A stretch of 13,759 nucleotides of DNA from Desulfatitalea sp. (GTDB taxonomy: Bacteria > Desulfobacterota > Desulfobacteria > Desulfobacterales > Desulfosarcinaceae), in assembly GCA_013041835.1 (NCBI GenBank), contig JABDRH010000304.1, forward strand, positions 1-13,759, written 5' to 3'. Within the stretch, counting starts at the first letter, position 1, and each line of letters opens with the position of its first letter. The notes under the pieces are model-generated. The model was not told where the DNA came from. It did no database searches and saw only the letters and a list, made by a program, of their open reading frames with translations. Below are positions 7,777 to 13,759 of the stretch, piece after piece. The translations under genes were made by a program, and so were the position numbers.

Positions 7777-8664
7777 CTATCCTTTTACCCCGAGCAGGTC
7801 CTTGAACCCCATGCCTTCGAGCATTTGGGCCTGAATCTGCTCCGCCGCCCGGTTGATGTTCATAGGGCCTTCGCCGCCCAAAAGAGGATCCACCACTGTC
7901 CGCAGGGGGCGCCGGCCCGGGGCGGTTTCGATCAAGTGCAGCACCGCGTCGGCCACATCTTGGGGATCGGGGGCATTTTCGCCTTTTAAAGTATTGCCGA
8001 GGTTCTGCCACATGGTGTCGGGCAGACCGGCCAGGTCACCGTAACTATCGATGCGATCCTGATCCTGGCCGCCGATCATATTGGTCATAAAGTGTGTGCC
8101 GAAAGCGCCCGGCTCCACGATCACCACATCCACGCCCGTTCGGGCCAGCTCATAGTGATAGCTCTCGCTCAAGCCCTCCAATGCGTATTTCGAGGTCGTA
8201 TAGGCCGTGGCAAAAGGCACCACAACACGGCCCATAATACTTGAAATATTGATGATCAGCCCCTTGCCGCTTTGGCGCATGCCCGGCAGGACGGCACGCA
8301 TGACGCGATGCACACCGGTTACATTGACATCGAGCTGGTGATTCAGTTGCTCGGTGGTGACTGCTTCCATGAATCCGCCCAATCCGTACCCGGCGTTGTT
8401 CACCACCACTTCCACGCTGCCCATGGCCTCCGCGGCCTGTTCAACGGCCCGGCTCACCGATGCTTCGCTGGTGACATCCAGTTCGAATAGATGGAGCCGG
8501 CCCGGTATTTGCCCCGCCAGTGCTTTGAGACGCCGAGCGGCATCTGCATTTTTCCCGTTCAGCTCACGCATGGTGGCTGCCACGGCATATCCTTTTTGGA
8601 GTAGCGTTCTGGCGATCAATTCGCCGAAACCGCTGCTGGTGCCAGTGATAAGTATATTCTGCAT
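7777..8664 (-). CDS. Short-chain dehydrogenase/reductase (classical SDR family)
   Basis: The product is 295 residues: a Rossmann-fold NAD(P)-dependent oxidoreductase, probably cytoplasmic. Visible motifs are the cofactor loop TGTSSGFG (7-14), the acidic turn LDVT (62-65), NNAGYG (89-94), Asn114 in DVNVTG, Ser141/Ser142 in NISSIMG and the catalytic pair Tyr155-x3-Lys159 (YTTSK). EPGAFGTHF follows the active site as usual. Length and C-terminal extension fit the classical SDRs that reduce small ketones or aldehydes or oxidise alcohols; the substrate is not evident. GGGAGG lies 5-6 bases before the ATG. The gene is alone, with a recognisable promoter upstream and a strong terminator. The palindrome inside its promoter suggests repression by a dimeric regulator, perhaps TetR-type, that is not encoded in the window. 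Confidence 0.93.
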   Translation of the reverse strand: MQNILITGTSSGFGELIARTLLQKGYAVAATMRELNGKNADAARRLKALAGQIPGRLHLFELDVTSEASVSRAVEQAAEAMGSVEVVVNNAGYGLGGFMEAVTTEQLNHQLDVNVTGVHRVMRAVLPGMRQSGKGLIINISSIMGRVVVPFATAYTTSKYALEGLSESYHYELARTGVDVVIVEPGAFGTHFMTNMIGGQDQDRIDSYGDLAGLPDTMWQNLGNTLKGENAPDPQDVADAVLHLIETAPGRRPLRTVVDPLLGGEGPMNINRAAEQIQAQMLEGMGFKDLLGVKG

Positions 8665-8737
8665 GGTTGCCTCCCTGGTGGTCGACCTATGATTTTACGT
8701 GTTGTTATCCCCGGCCATCGCGATCGATTTGCACCTC

Positions 8738-8768
8738 AATATATTTGACCGGTCGTTTCATATGTCAA
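8738..8768 (-). promoter_or_regulatory. SDR promoter with a palindromic operator in the spacer
   Basis: On the minus strand there is a perfect TTGACA (8763-8768), then a spacer, then TATATT (8738-8743; spacer 19) or the overlapping AATATA (spacer 17). The spacer holds GACCGGTC (8747-8754), an 8-base perfect palindrome within AAACGACCGGTCAAAT. A repressor bound here would block RNA polymerase. Palindromes around ACCGGT are seen in several TetR-family operators; that link is inference. Confidence 0.55.
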
Positions 8769-9272
8769 TGAAAGCGACATGCGATTTCCCTGGCAAACTC
8801 GGCCCACCCGCTGTCGCTTCCCATAAGCTCCAGACAAACTCAGTCGCATAGCGCAACGCCGCTTCACTCCTTTCCCTGCCCAGGGCCGCCATGGACGCGC
8901 CGATCCAGAAATCCGCGTTGAAACGGAAATAGTTTCGTTCGTGCGGCAAATGATATAAAGAACGATCAGATGGTTGGTGTGAACAATATCGGAGTTGAGT
9001 TGCGCTACGGCGACCCGAAGCACACGAGTGAACCCCAATGTTGCAAAAGCCGGATCTGGAGTCCTCCGGCTTTCCCGAAGAGTAAAAAAGATGGCCTGCA
9101 CTCGACCCGATGCTCACCACCATTTGTCAAATCCTCTTAAATGGTGCCCACATTCGGTATTATCAACACCTGCAAGCGTCTATTTCCTTTCGGCCATCTC
9201 TTTTATGCAACATTAGGGTATTCTCAGTATTACATCCTTGCGGGATCTTGAACACGGCCTCTTGTTATTCAG
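8769..9272 (+). other. Gene-poor region
   Basis: No convincing gene is visible. The minus frame 8758-9123 is open for 121 codons and ends in a coding-looking stretch (ADFWIGASMAALGRERSEAA), but it has no clear ribosome site and no family I recognise; it may be a relic. The region holds the hairpin at 9046-9073. From about 9120 the base composition becomes AT-rich. Confidence 0.5.
9045..9073 (-). terminator. Hairpin with terminator character, core shared with 13537-13562
   Basis: AAAGCCGGA (9046-9054) pairs perfectly with TCCGGCTTT (9065-9073) around a 10-base loop TCTGGAGTCC. Read on the minus strand, the stem is followed by TTTT (9048-9045), so it could end transcripts from the methyltransferase and small-ORF unit about 200 bases upstream. 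The core differs at only two of 22 positions from the distal arm of the hairpin near 13537-13562, so it may be a dispersed repeat. Confidence 0.6.
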
Positions 9273-9365
9273 TTAAATTCTACAGGTCGCTTCGGAATAT
9301 TTGACGCCGAAACAACTATTGATGAAGTACCCTAGCATAATTAACATTAGCATTGTCCCTATCAT
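9273..9365 (-). CDS. Candidate small hydrophobic protein (30 residues)
   Basis: On the minus strand an ATG at 9365 opens 30 codons to a TAA at 9273-9275. The product begins MIGTMLMLIMLGYFINSC and ends EATCRI: one membrane-spanning stretch, with INSC resembling a lipobox. A strong ribosome site, AAAGGAAGG (core 9371-9377), lies 5 bases before the start and abuts the stop codon of the methyltransferase frame (9378-9380), suggesting translational coupling. I recognise no family. It could be a small membrane protein, a minimal lipoprotein or a chance frame in AT-rich DNA. Confidence 0.35.
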   Translation of the reverse strand: MIGTMLMLIMLGYFINSCFGVKYSEATCRI

Positions 9366-9377
9366 ACATACCTTCCT

Positions 9378-10520
9378 TTAGCTTCTCCCACCACGTCTAT
9401 TCTCATAACCACAGTCTAAACGCCGGTCGGGATTGTCACACGTAAAATTTGCTTTGCGGGTATCCGTGTGTCCTTCATTATTGTTGTCAATAGTAGTCCT
9501 GAGTCTTGTTCTCCGCCATAATGTCACCTCTGATTTGCTTATTTCAGATAGTTGCTTTCTTATGTCCTGTTTGACTAAAGTTAACACATAAAAATTGGTC
9601 GACAATGTGAGCCAATTGATTGAATGGTGGCAGGCCGAAACTACCACATAAAGGACACGCCCATTGCCTCGTTCGTTTTCAGATTCATCGTTTTCTCCTG
9701 CATATCTATCATTTCCCGGACGTGGCAAGCCGCACGTGGAATAGGTGCCCAGATTGGTATAAGCGCCACTTCTCAGAAAGTATTCCATCACAAGCCCCAT
9801 CCGCTCGAATTCGTGAATCTGCTCCCATATGCCAATGGCTTTGGTCGGGAACCATCGATTGGAGAAAGTGACCACGAAAACGCCGCCAGGCCTCAGCACC
9901 CGAGCCAAATCCTTGAAAACGGCCAGCGGCTGGATCAAGTATTCTACGGAGGCAGTGCAGATGGCGGCATCGTATGATTCGCTTGCATAGGGTAACGTTG
10001 GATCGGTATTCAAATCGTGAACCCGATTGTCCGATAGCACAGGGTTGTGCTCCAATTCGGTTCTGTTCATACCCAGCCGGCTGACCTTTATGCGATGAAT
10101 CTTTTTCGGCAGGTGTGAAACCCAACTGCCCATCAAATCGAGCACCTTCATCCCGTCCGCGATAAACCGTTCATATAGTTGGGTTGCGACATCCCTGGCG
10201 GTCTTATCCAAATGTTGAACCAACCGCGGTGAATCGTAAAATTTTGCATCCCATTGTTGATCCTTTCGAGAATACGAGTTACCACTAAAAAAATCAGTGG
10301 GGTTACCATCCCAACGCGCCTGCATACCGGGACCGTCATTGAGCAAACCCACCCAATCGACACTGCTGCCGCCTCGCTCGATCTGTTTGGGGACAATCCG
10401 CCCGGCGGTCATGGAAAGAGCACGTTCAGACCTGGTCAGAGGGTGGTTTGTATCCACTATCATCGGCCCGTTGTTGACACCAACGCATCGAAAAGGCTGA
10501 AGGCGAGTAAAGGTAAGCAT
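9378..10520 (-). CDS. Class I SAM-dependent methyltransferase with atypical C-terminal tail
   Basis: The frame is 380 residues, of which about 55-275 look like a conserved methyltransferase. The region starts VDWVGLLNDGPGMQARWDGN and continues with FYDSPRLVQHLD. GMKVLDLMGSWVSHLP (123-138) is the SAM-binding motif I region. Next come DAAICTASVEYLI and the motif ARVLRPGGVFVVTFSNRWFP. The core ends near STCGLPRPGNDRYAGE (about 261-276). The methyl acceptor is unknown; the enzyme should be cytoplasmic. The last 100 or so residues (9378-9700) come from AT-rich DNA, are hydrophilic and match nothing I know of in this family, so they may result from a frameshift or stop-codon loss. The start is uncertain: no candidate has a good ribosome site, and ATGs at 10463 and 10412 are alternatives. 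A small frame at 9365 follows directly. Confidence 0.75.
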   Translation of the reverse strand: MLTFTRLQPFRCVGVNNGPMIVDTNHPLTRSERALSMTAGRIVPKQIERGGSSVDWVGLLNDGPGMQARWDGNPTDFFSGNSYSRKDQQWDAKFYDSPRLVQHLDKTARDVATQLYERFIADGMKVLDLMGSWVSHLPKKIHRIKVSRLGMNRTELEHNPVLSDNRVHDLNTDPTLPYASESYDAAICTASVEYLIQPLAVFKDLARVLRPGGVFVVTFSNRWFPTKAIGIWEQIHEFERMGLVMEYFLRSGAYTNLGTYSTCGLPRPGNDRYAGENDESENERGNGRVLYVVVSACHHSINWLTLSTNFYVLTLVKQDIRKQLSEISKSEVTLWRRTRLRTTIDNNNEGHTDTRKANFTCDNPDRRLDCGYENRRGGRS

Positions 10521-10590
10521 AAGGGTGGACCAAGGCGATGTGGGATGGATAGCGGCAAACTGGTAGGCCGACCCCCTTAATTAGGATATC

Positions 10591-10635
10591 GGAAGGAGGT
10601 CGCTAAGCAGAGTGGCACAAAAAAGTTTTGATTAG
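10591..10635 (+). other. Strong ribosome site followed by a 7-codon frame
   Basis: GGAAGGAGGT (10591-10600) is a near-perfect Shine-Dalgarno sequence. Eleven bases later a GTG (10612) opens VAQKSFD and stops at TAG (10633-10635), just before the decayed terminator copy. AGCAG-GTGGCA-AAAA here also resembles the last codons of dnaK plus its stop (5548-5563). It may be a leader peptide or the remnant of a lost gene. Confidence 0.3.
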
Positions 10636-10641
10636 GTAAAC

Positions 10642-10715
10642 AGATGCAAGGTTGGATGGGCTATGATCCGGGCTTTTCTTTTTGCCTTTCGTCAGCTTGC
10701 CGCAATTCCATTAAA
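10642..10715 (+). repeat. Repeat copy 2: decayed dnaK-terminator module
   Basis: Diverged direct copy of 5574-5640. The hairpin persists as AAGGTTGGAT (10648-10657) with ATCCGGGCTT (10666-10675) around GGGCTATG. It now has two G-T pairs and one G-G mismatch, followed by TTTTCTTTTT. No plus-strand gene lies just upstream, so it has nothing evident to terminate; it stands between the divergent methyltransferase and kinase genes. Nothing else is supported in 10716-10810. Confidence 0.6.
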
Positions 10716-10810
10716 GGAAACGAAAAACAATACCGATAGCCAGTAGGGTTGCCGGTGCCGCGCCGCGGAAAAAGCGCTGATGCCAAGGCAATCAAAACGG
10801 TGAACCGGAA

Positions 10811-13465
10811 ATGCATAGTCATCCATTAACTCTGAAATTTCGCGGGCCGGATCAATCCTTGGAATCGTCATTTCCGGCGCACTATTTTCAGCAGAGCCTG
10901 TTTCAGGCACGCACGGTGCTGCTGCTGGCAGCGGTGTTGATCATCTGCCTGCCCATTTTTGACAACATTCATGGTCCCGCGCACAAACCCATCTCCCAGG
11001 TCATCGGCTGGGGCGGGATGGCTTGTCCGGTCATGCTCATTATCGTATTTGGATTGACCTTTACCCGAAATGCACAACGCCTGTTTCAACCGGCCATGGG
11101 CATGGGTGCGTTAGTTGTCGGTCTTTGCGCCATCGCTATGATCATGACGGCACCGGGACCGATTCAGCCTATATATCTTTACGGAGCGGCGCCGGTTTTT
11201 TTTGCGCTATATACCCTGCTGCGCCTTCGATTCATCTTAGCGGTATCGGTTTTTTTCATGCTGATGGCCGCTTTTACAACCTGGGCCATGGTCAGCGGTG
11301 ACTACCCGGGGGACCGGCTGATCTCCGGCATTGCTTGTCTGCTCATGAGCAATGTGTTCGGCGTCATTGCCTGTTATGCCATCGAGTGGGGAATCCGAAA
11401 CCAGTTTGTTTTCTTGCGGGCCGTGCAAGCCCGGGAAGCGGATCTGAATACGGCCAGCAAGGCCTTGGAAAAACAGTTGGCGGATCGTACCGCGGAGTTG
11501 ACCCAAACCAATCAACACCTGGAAATGGAGACCCAAAAGCGCTGTACCGTGGAAAAGGCGCTGAAAGAGAGCCGAATTCACTATCGTCGCATGGTGAACA
11601 GTGTGACCGACTACATACTGGTGCATGATCTGGACGGCGTCATTCTCGAAGCCAACTACCAGATGATCGCCGGCCTGCGCTACAGCCAAAAGGAGCTCAC
11701 CGGCAAAAACCTGAGCGAATTGATGGATTCTGAAGAACAGCCCTTTTTAGCAAATTGCCTCGCGCGCCTGCGAAAAGGCGAGAAGGTCAGTGGTTCCGGT
11801 ACACTCGTGTCAAAAGAGGGTCAACGGCACCTGATCAAGTTCAGCAGCTTACCCGGCCGCCATGCACAAAACGGGAAAAAAGTCTACTGCCTGGCCCGGG
11901 ACATCACCGAACATCGACATATCAAACATGCCCTTGCTGAAAGCCAGGCACAATGCAATGAAATCTTCAAAACCGCCATAGCCGGCATGATGATCGCCCA
12001 CAGAACCACCCATCGTGTGGTGGAGGCCAATCCGGCCGCGCTTCAAATGATTGGGCTGCCATTGACGAACATCCGGCAGATTCCCATCGATGCATTGATG
12101 ACCTTGCCCAACGATATGGATGATTGGTCCACTGATCCTGACGCTCTCAAACCGATGACGTGCGATCTGGTCGCGCAGGGTCGAAAAGGGATTCCCATCT
12201 TGTGCACCTTGCGGCCCATCACCTATAACGAACAACCCCACTGGATCATCAGTTTCATCAGCATTGAGAAAGTCAAGGAGGCGGAGGCGGCCAAATGTGA
12301 TGCCTTGGCCCAACTCAACCGCTCTCAGCATTTACAGGCCATCGGGACCCTGGCCGGCGGCATATCCCACGATTTCAACAACATTTTATATGGTGTGATC
12401 GGTTATACCCAGTTGGCCCTGGATGAGGCGCAGCCCGGATCGGTCCTGCACGACAATCTGCAGCAAATTCTGACAGGCAGCCGCAGAGCCAAGGACCTCA
12501 TTGCCCAAATATTGGCGTTCAGCCGCCATGATGAGACCGAACGTAAATCCATTCAACCGGCGCCCCTGGTCAAGGAAGCCCTCAAGTTGTTACGCGCCTC
12601 CATCCCGACAACGATCGACATACAATCAAAGGTCTTGCCGCGGGTCTCGACCATTTTCGCCAACCCCACCCAGTTGCACCAGGTGGTGATGAACCTGTGC
12701 ACCAATGCGGCCCACGCCATGCTGCCCCAGGGGGGGCTGATGCGCGTCATGCTCGATGAACAGATGGTGGAAACCGAAACACCGGCATTTCAAGGCACCA
12801 TACCGCCAGGCCGTTATGTACGGCTGGTCGTCGCGGATACCGGTAACGGCATGCCCGACAGCATCCTCAAACGAATCTTCGATCCTTTTTTCACCACCAA
12901 ACCCCAAGGCGAGGGTGCAGGCATGGGATTATCGGTGGTTTTTGGCGTGGTTCAGGCGCATGAGGGCTTCATGCGTGTGGATACTGAACTGGGTAAGGGC
13001 TCAAGTTTTGAGATCCTGCTGCCGGTCGCCCCATCGGAAGAAGAAGATGAAGAAGATCGTGAAATTTCCACGCCGGGTGGCTCGGAACATATTCTTTTTG
13101 TGGATGACGAGAATCAGTTGATTCAAATGGCAGAACAGATGCTCTCTAAATTAGGCTACCGCATCACGACCATGCAGAATCCGCTGGAGGCCCTGGAACA
13201 ATTTCGTAAAGACCCCAAACAGTTCGACCTGGTCATCACCGACCTGACCATGCCGAAACTCAGGGGCACCAAGTTGGCGCGCCACATGCTTCATCTGAGA
13301 CCAAACTTGCCCGTTCTTCTTTGCACCGGCTATGGCGAAGAAATTACGCATGATAAAGTCGAACAGATCGGCATCCGCGAACTCATCCTCAAGCCGATAT
13401 TGCGCAGTCAACTGGCGGTGAGTATTCGCAGGGCGTTGGAACAAAACGAGTCCCCAATGGTGTAA
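10811..13465 (+). CDS. Membrane-bound PAS-PAS hybrid histidine kinase with receiver domain
   Basis: The product is 884 residues. Six hydrophobic segments (about 35-51, 66-84, 96-114, 121-137, 141-160, 169-193) form an inner-membrane sensor module. It opens with FRGPDQSLESSF, resembling the N-terminal membrane domain of some cyclases. A coiled coil spans about 205-255, then PAS domains at about 255-370 and 375-490. The kinase core has phospho-acceptor His520 in GGISHDFNNIL, N-box NLCTNAAHAM (Asn628, Asn632), DTGNGM (Asp676), FDPFFTTK and GEGAGMGLSV. An acidic linker EEEDEEDRE leads to the receiver with Asp765/Asp766, phospho-site Asp811 (VITDLTMP) and Lys861 (LKP). It autophosphorylates on His and can pass phosphate to Asp811. 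The output partner and signal are not evident and no response regulator is adjacent. The ATG at 10811 has only a weak ribosome site (CCGGAA). Confidence 0.93.
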   Translation: MHSHPLTLKFRGPDQSLESSFPAHYFQQSLFQARTVLLLAAVLIICLPIFDNIHGPAHKPISQVIGWGGMACPVMLIIVFGLTFTRNAQRLFQPAMGMGALVVGLCAIAMIMTAPGPIQPIYLYGAAPVFFALYTLLRLRFILAVSVFFMLMAAFTTWAMVSGDYPGDRLISGIACLLMSNVFGVIACYAIEWGIRNQFVFLRAVQAREADLNTASKALEKQLADRTAELTQTNQHLEMETQKRCTVEKALKESRIHYRRMVNSVTDYILVHDLDGVILEANYQMIAGLRYSQKELTGKNLSELMDSEEQPFLANCLARLRKGEKVSGSGTLVSKEGQRHLIKFSSLPGRHAQNGKKVYCLARDITEHRHIKHALAESQAQCNEIFKTAIAGMMIAHRTTHRVVEANPAALQMIGLPLTNIRQIPIDALMTLPNDMDDWSTDPDALKPMTCDLVAQGRKGIPILCTLRPITYNEQPHWIISFISIEKVKEAEAAKCDALAQLNRSQHLQAIGTLAGGISHDFNNILYGVIGYTQLALDEAQPGSVLHDNLQQILTGSRRAKDLIAQILAFSRHDETERKSIQPAPLVKEALKLLRASIPTTIDIQSKVLPRVSTIFANPTQLHQVVMNLCTNAAHAMLPQGGLMRVMLDEQMVETETPAFQGTIPPGRYVRLVVADTGNGMPDSILKRIFDPFFTTKPQGEGAGMGLSVVFGVVQAHEGFMRVDTELGKGSSFEILLPVAPSEEEDEEDREISTPGGSEHILFVDDENQLIQMAEQMLSKLGYRITTMQNPLEALEQFRKDPKQFDLVITDLTMPKLRGTKLARHMLHLRPNLPVLLCTGYGEEITHDKVEQIGIRELILKPILRSQLAVSIRRALEQNESPMV

Positions 13466-13562
13466 AGGCCGGAGGGCTTCAGATCCAAGCCGCAAAGGGA
13501 AAAGCCGTAGTGAGGCTACTGCGAACCCTTGGCAACGCCGGATCTGGAACCCTCCGGCCTTT
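13464..13562 (+). terminator. Long structured hairpin between convergent genes
   Basis: The arms 13464-13486 and 13540-13562 are inverted repeats of 23 bases with two internal mismatches; the outer part pairs AAAGGCCGGAGGG with CCCTCCGGCCTTT. The 53-base interior can pair further (GCC with GGC, AAGGG with CCCTT, GTAG with CTAC), giving a nearly continuous stem. It overlaps the kinase stop codon and ends 12 bases before the feoB stop on the other strand, so it fits a bidirectional terminator. The flanking T runs are only three bases on each side. Confidence 0.75.
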
Positions 13563-13574
13563 GCATCATTGGGG

Positions 13575-13759
13575 TTATCCCAGCCCCACGAACCTGCCCC
13601 CCTGATAGATAATGAAAGACATAATCCATGCCAGAGAAGTACTGTACGTAATACTGAACAACATCCACTTCACCGAACCGGTTTCGCGCCGGATGGCCGC
13701 GACGGTGGCCAGACAGGGCAGGTAAAGCAGCACGAAGACCATGGTGGACAGTGCAGACA
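13575..13759 (-). CDS. feoB: Ferrous iron transport protein B, C-terminal fragment
   Basis: The minus frame runs from the window edge to a TAA at 13575-13577, giving 61 complete codons. It begins SALSTMVFVLLYLPCLATVA, then AIRRETGSVKWMLFSITYST, then SLAWIMSFIIYQGGRFVGLG. The pattern FVLLYLPCxATVAAIRRETGSxKW is characteristic of the C-terminal membrane part of FeoB, the G-protein-coupled Fe(II) importer of the inner membrane. The GTPase domain and most of the membrane region lie beyond the window. The gene is convergent with the histidine kinase, so no functional link between them is implied. It is too short for common length cut-offs but clear by motif. Confidence 0.9.
   Translation of the reverse strand, partial: SALSTMVFVLLYLPCLATVAAIRRETGSVKWMLFSITYSTSLAWIMSFIIYQGGRFVGLG

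Noticed and set aside
10254..10580. 108-codon plus-strand frame opposite the methyltransferase N-terminus
   Set aside because: Overlaps methyltransferase codons antisense and has no recognisable family; its tail beyond 10520 is too short to judge.
13487..13539. Riboswitch in the loop of the kinase/feoB hairpin
   Set aside because: It lies at the 3' ends of both convergent genes, and no known aptamer consensus could be matched.

Overview
The window (about 13.8 kb, moderately GC-rich, with dense coding and several AT-rich gaps) looks like chromosome from a Gram-negative environmental bacterium. The best guess is a sulfate-reducer-like Desulfobacterota member. The grounds are the secreted and lipoprotein genes, a PrkA-type kinase tail, a candidate sigma-54 promoter, a large PAS-rich hybrid histidine kinase and a FeoB iron transporter. 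Taxonomy is inferred from protein flavour only. No rRNA, tRNA, CRISPR array, complete insertion sequence or phage gene is visible.

Layout. (i) 1-3273, plus strand: the C-terminal end of a probable PrkA-family kinase, then a 928-residue exported penicillin-acylase-family Ntn hydrolase whose start lies just behind a run of ten G. (ii) 3274-5612: a gap with a perfect inverted repeat and a promoter, then a complete stand-alone dnaK with its own strong terminator. (iii) 5657-7324, minus strand: a lipoprotein with a clan GH-A-like glycosidase domain, preceded by a candidate sigma-54 promoter. (iv) 7702-8768, minus: a classical short-chain dehydrogenase with a terminator and a promoter whose spacer holds the palindrome GACCGGTC. 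(v) 8769-9372: gene-poor DNA with a hairpin and a 30-residue candidate small hydrophobic protein. (vi) 9378-10520, minus: a class I SAM-dependent methyltransferase with an unusual AT-rich 3' extension. (vii) 10521-10810: a divergent gap with a decayed second copy of the dnaK terminator region. (viii) 10811-13465, plus: a membrane-bound PAS-PAS hybrid histidine kinase with a C-terminal receiver. (ix) 13464-13562: a long structured hairpin between convergent genes. (x) 13575-13759, minus: the C-terminal end of feoB.

The genes do not form one pathway. Most are single-gene transcription units bounded by their own terminators, so I do not claim a new multi-gene system. The points most worth following are the apparent swap of two adjacent N-terminal blocks in the acylase, the G10 tract at its start, the duplicated dnaK-terminator module 5 kb apart, the shared hairpin core at 9046 and 13537, and the methyltransferase with its overlapping small reading frames.
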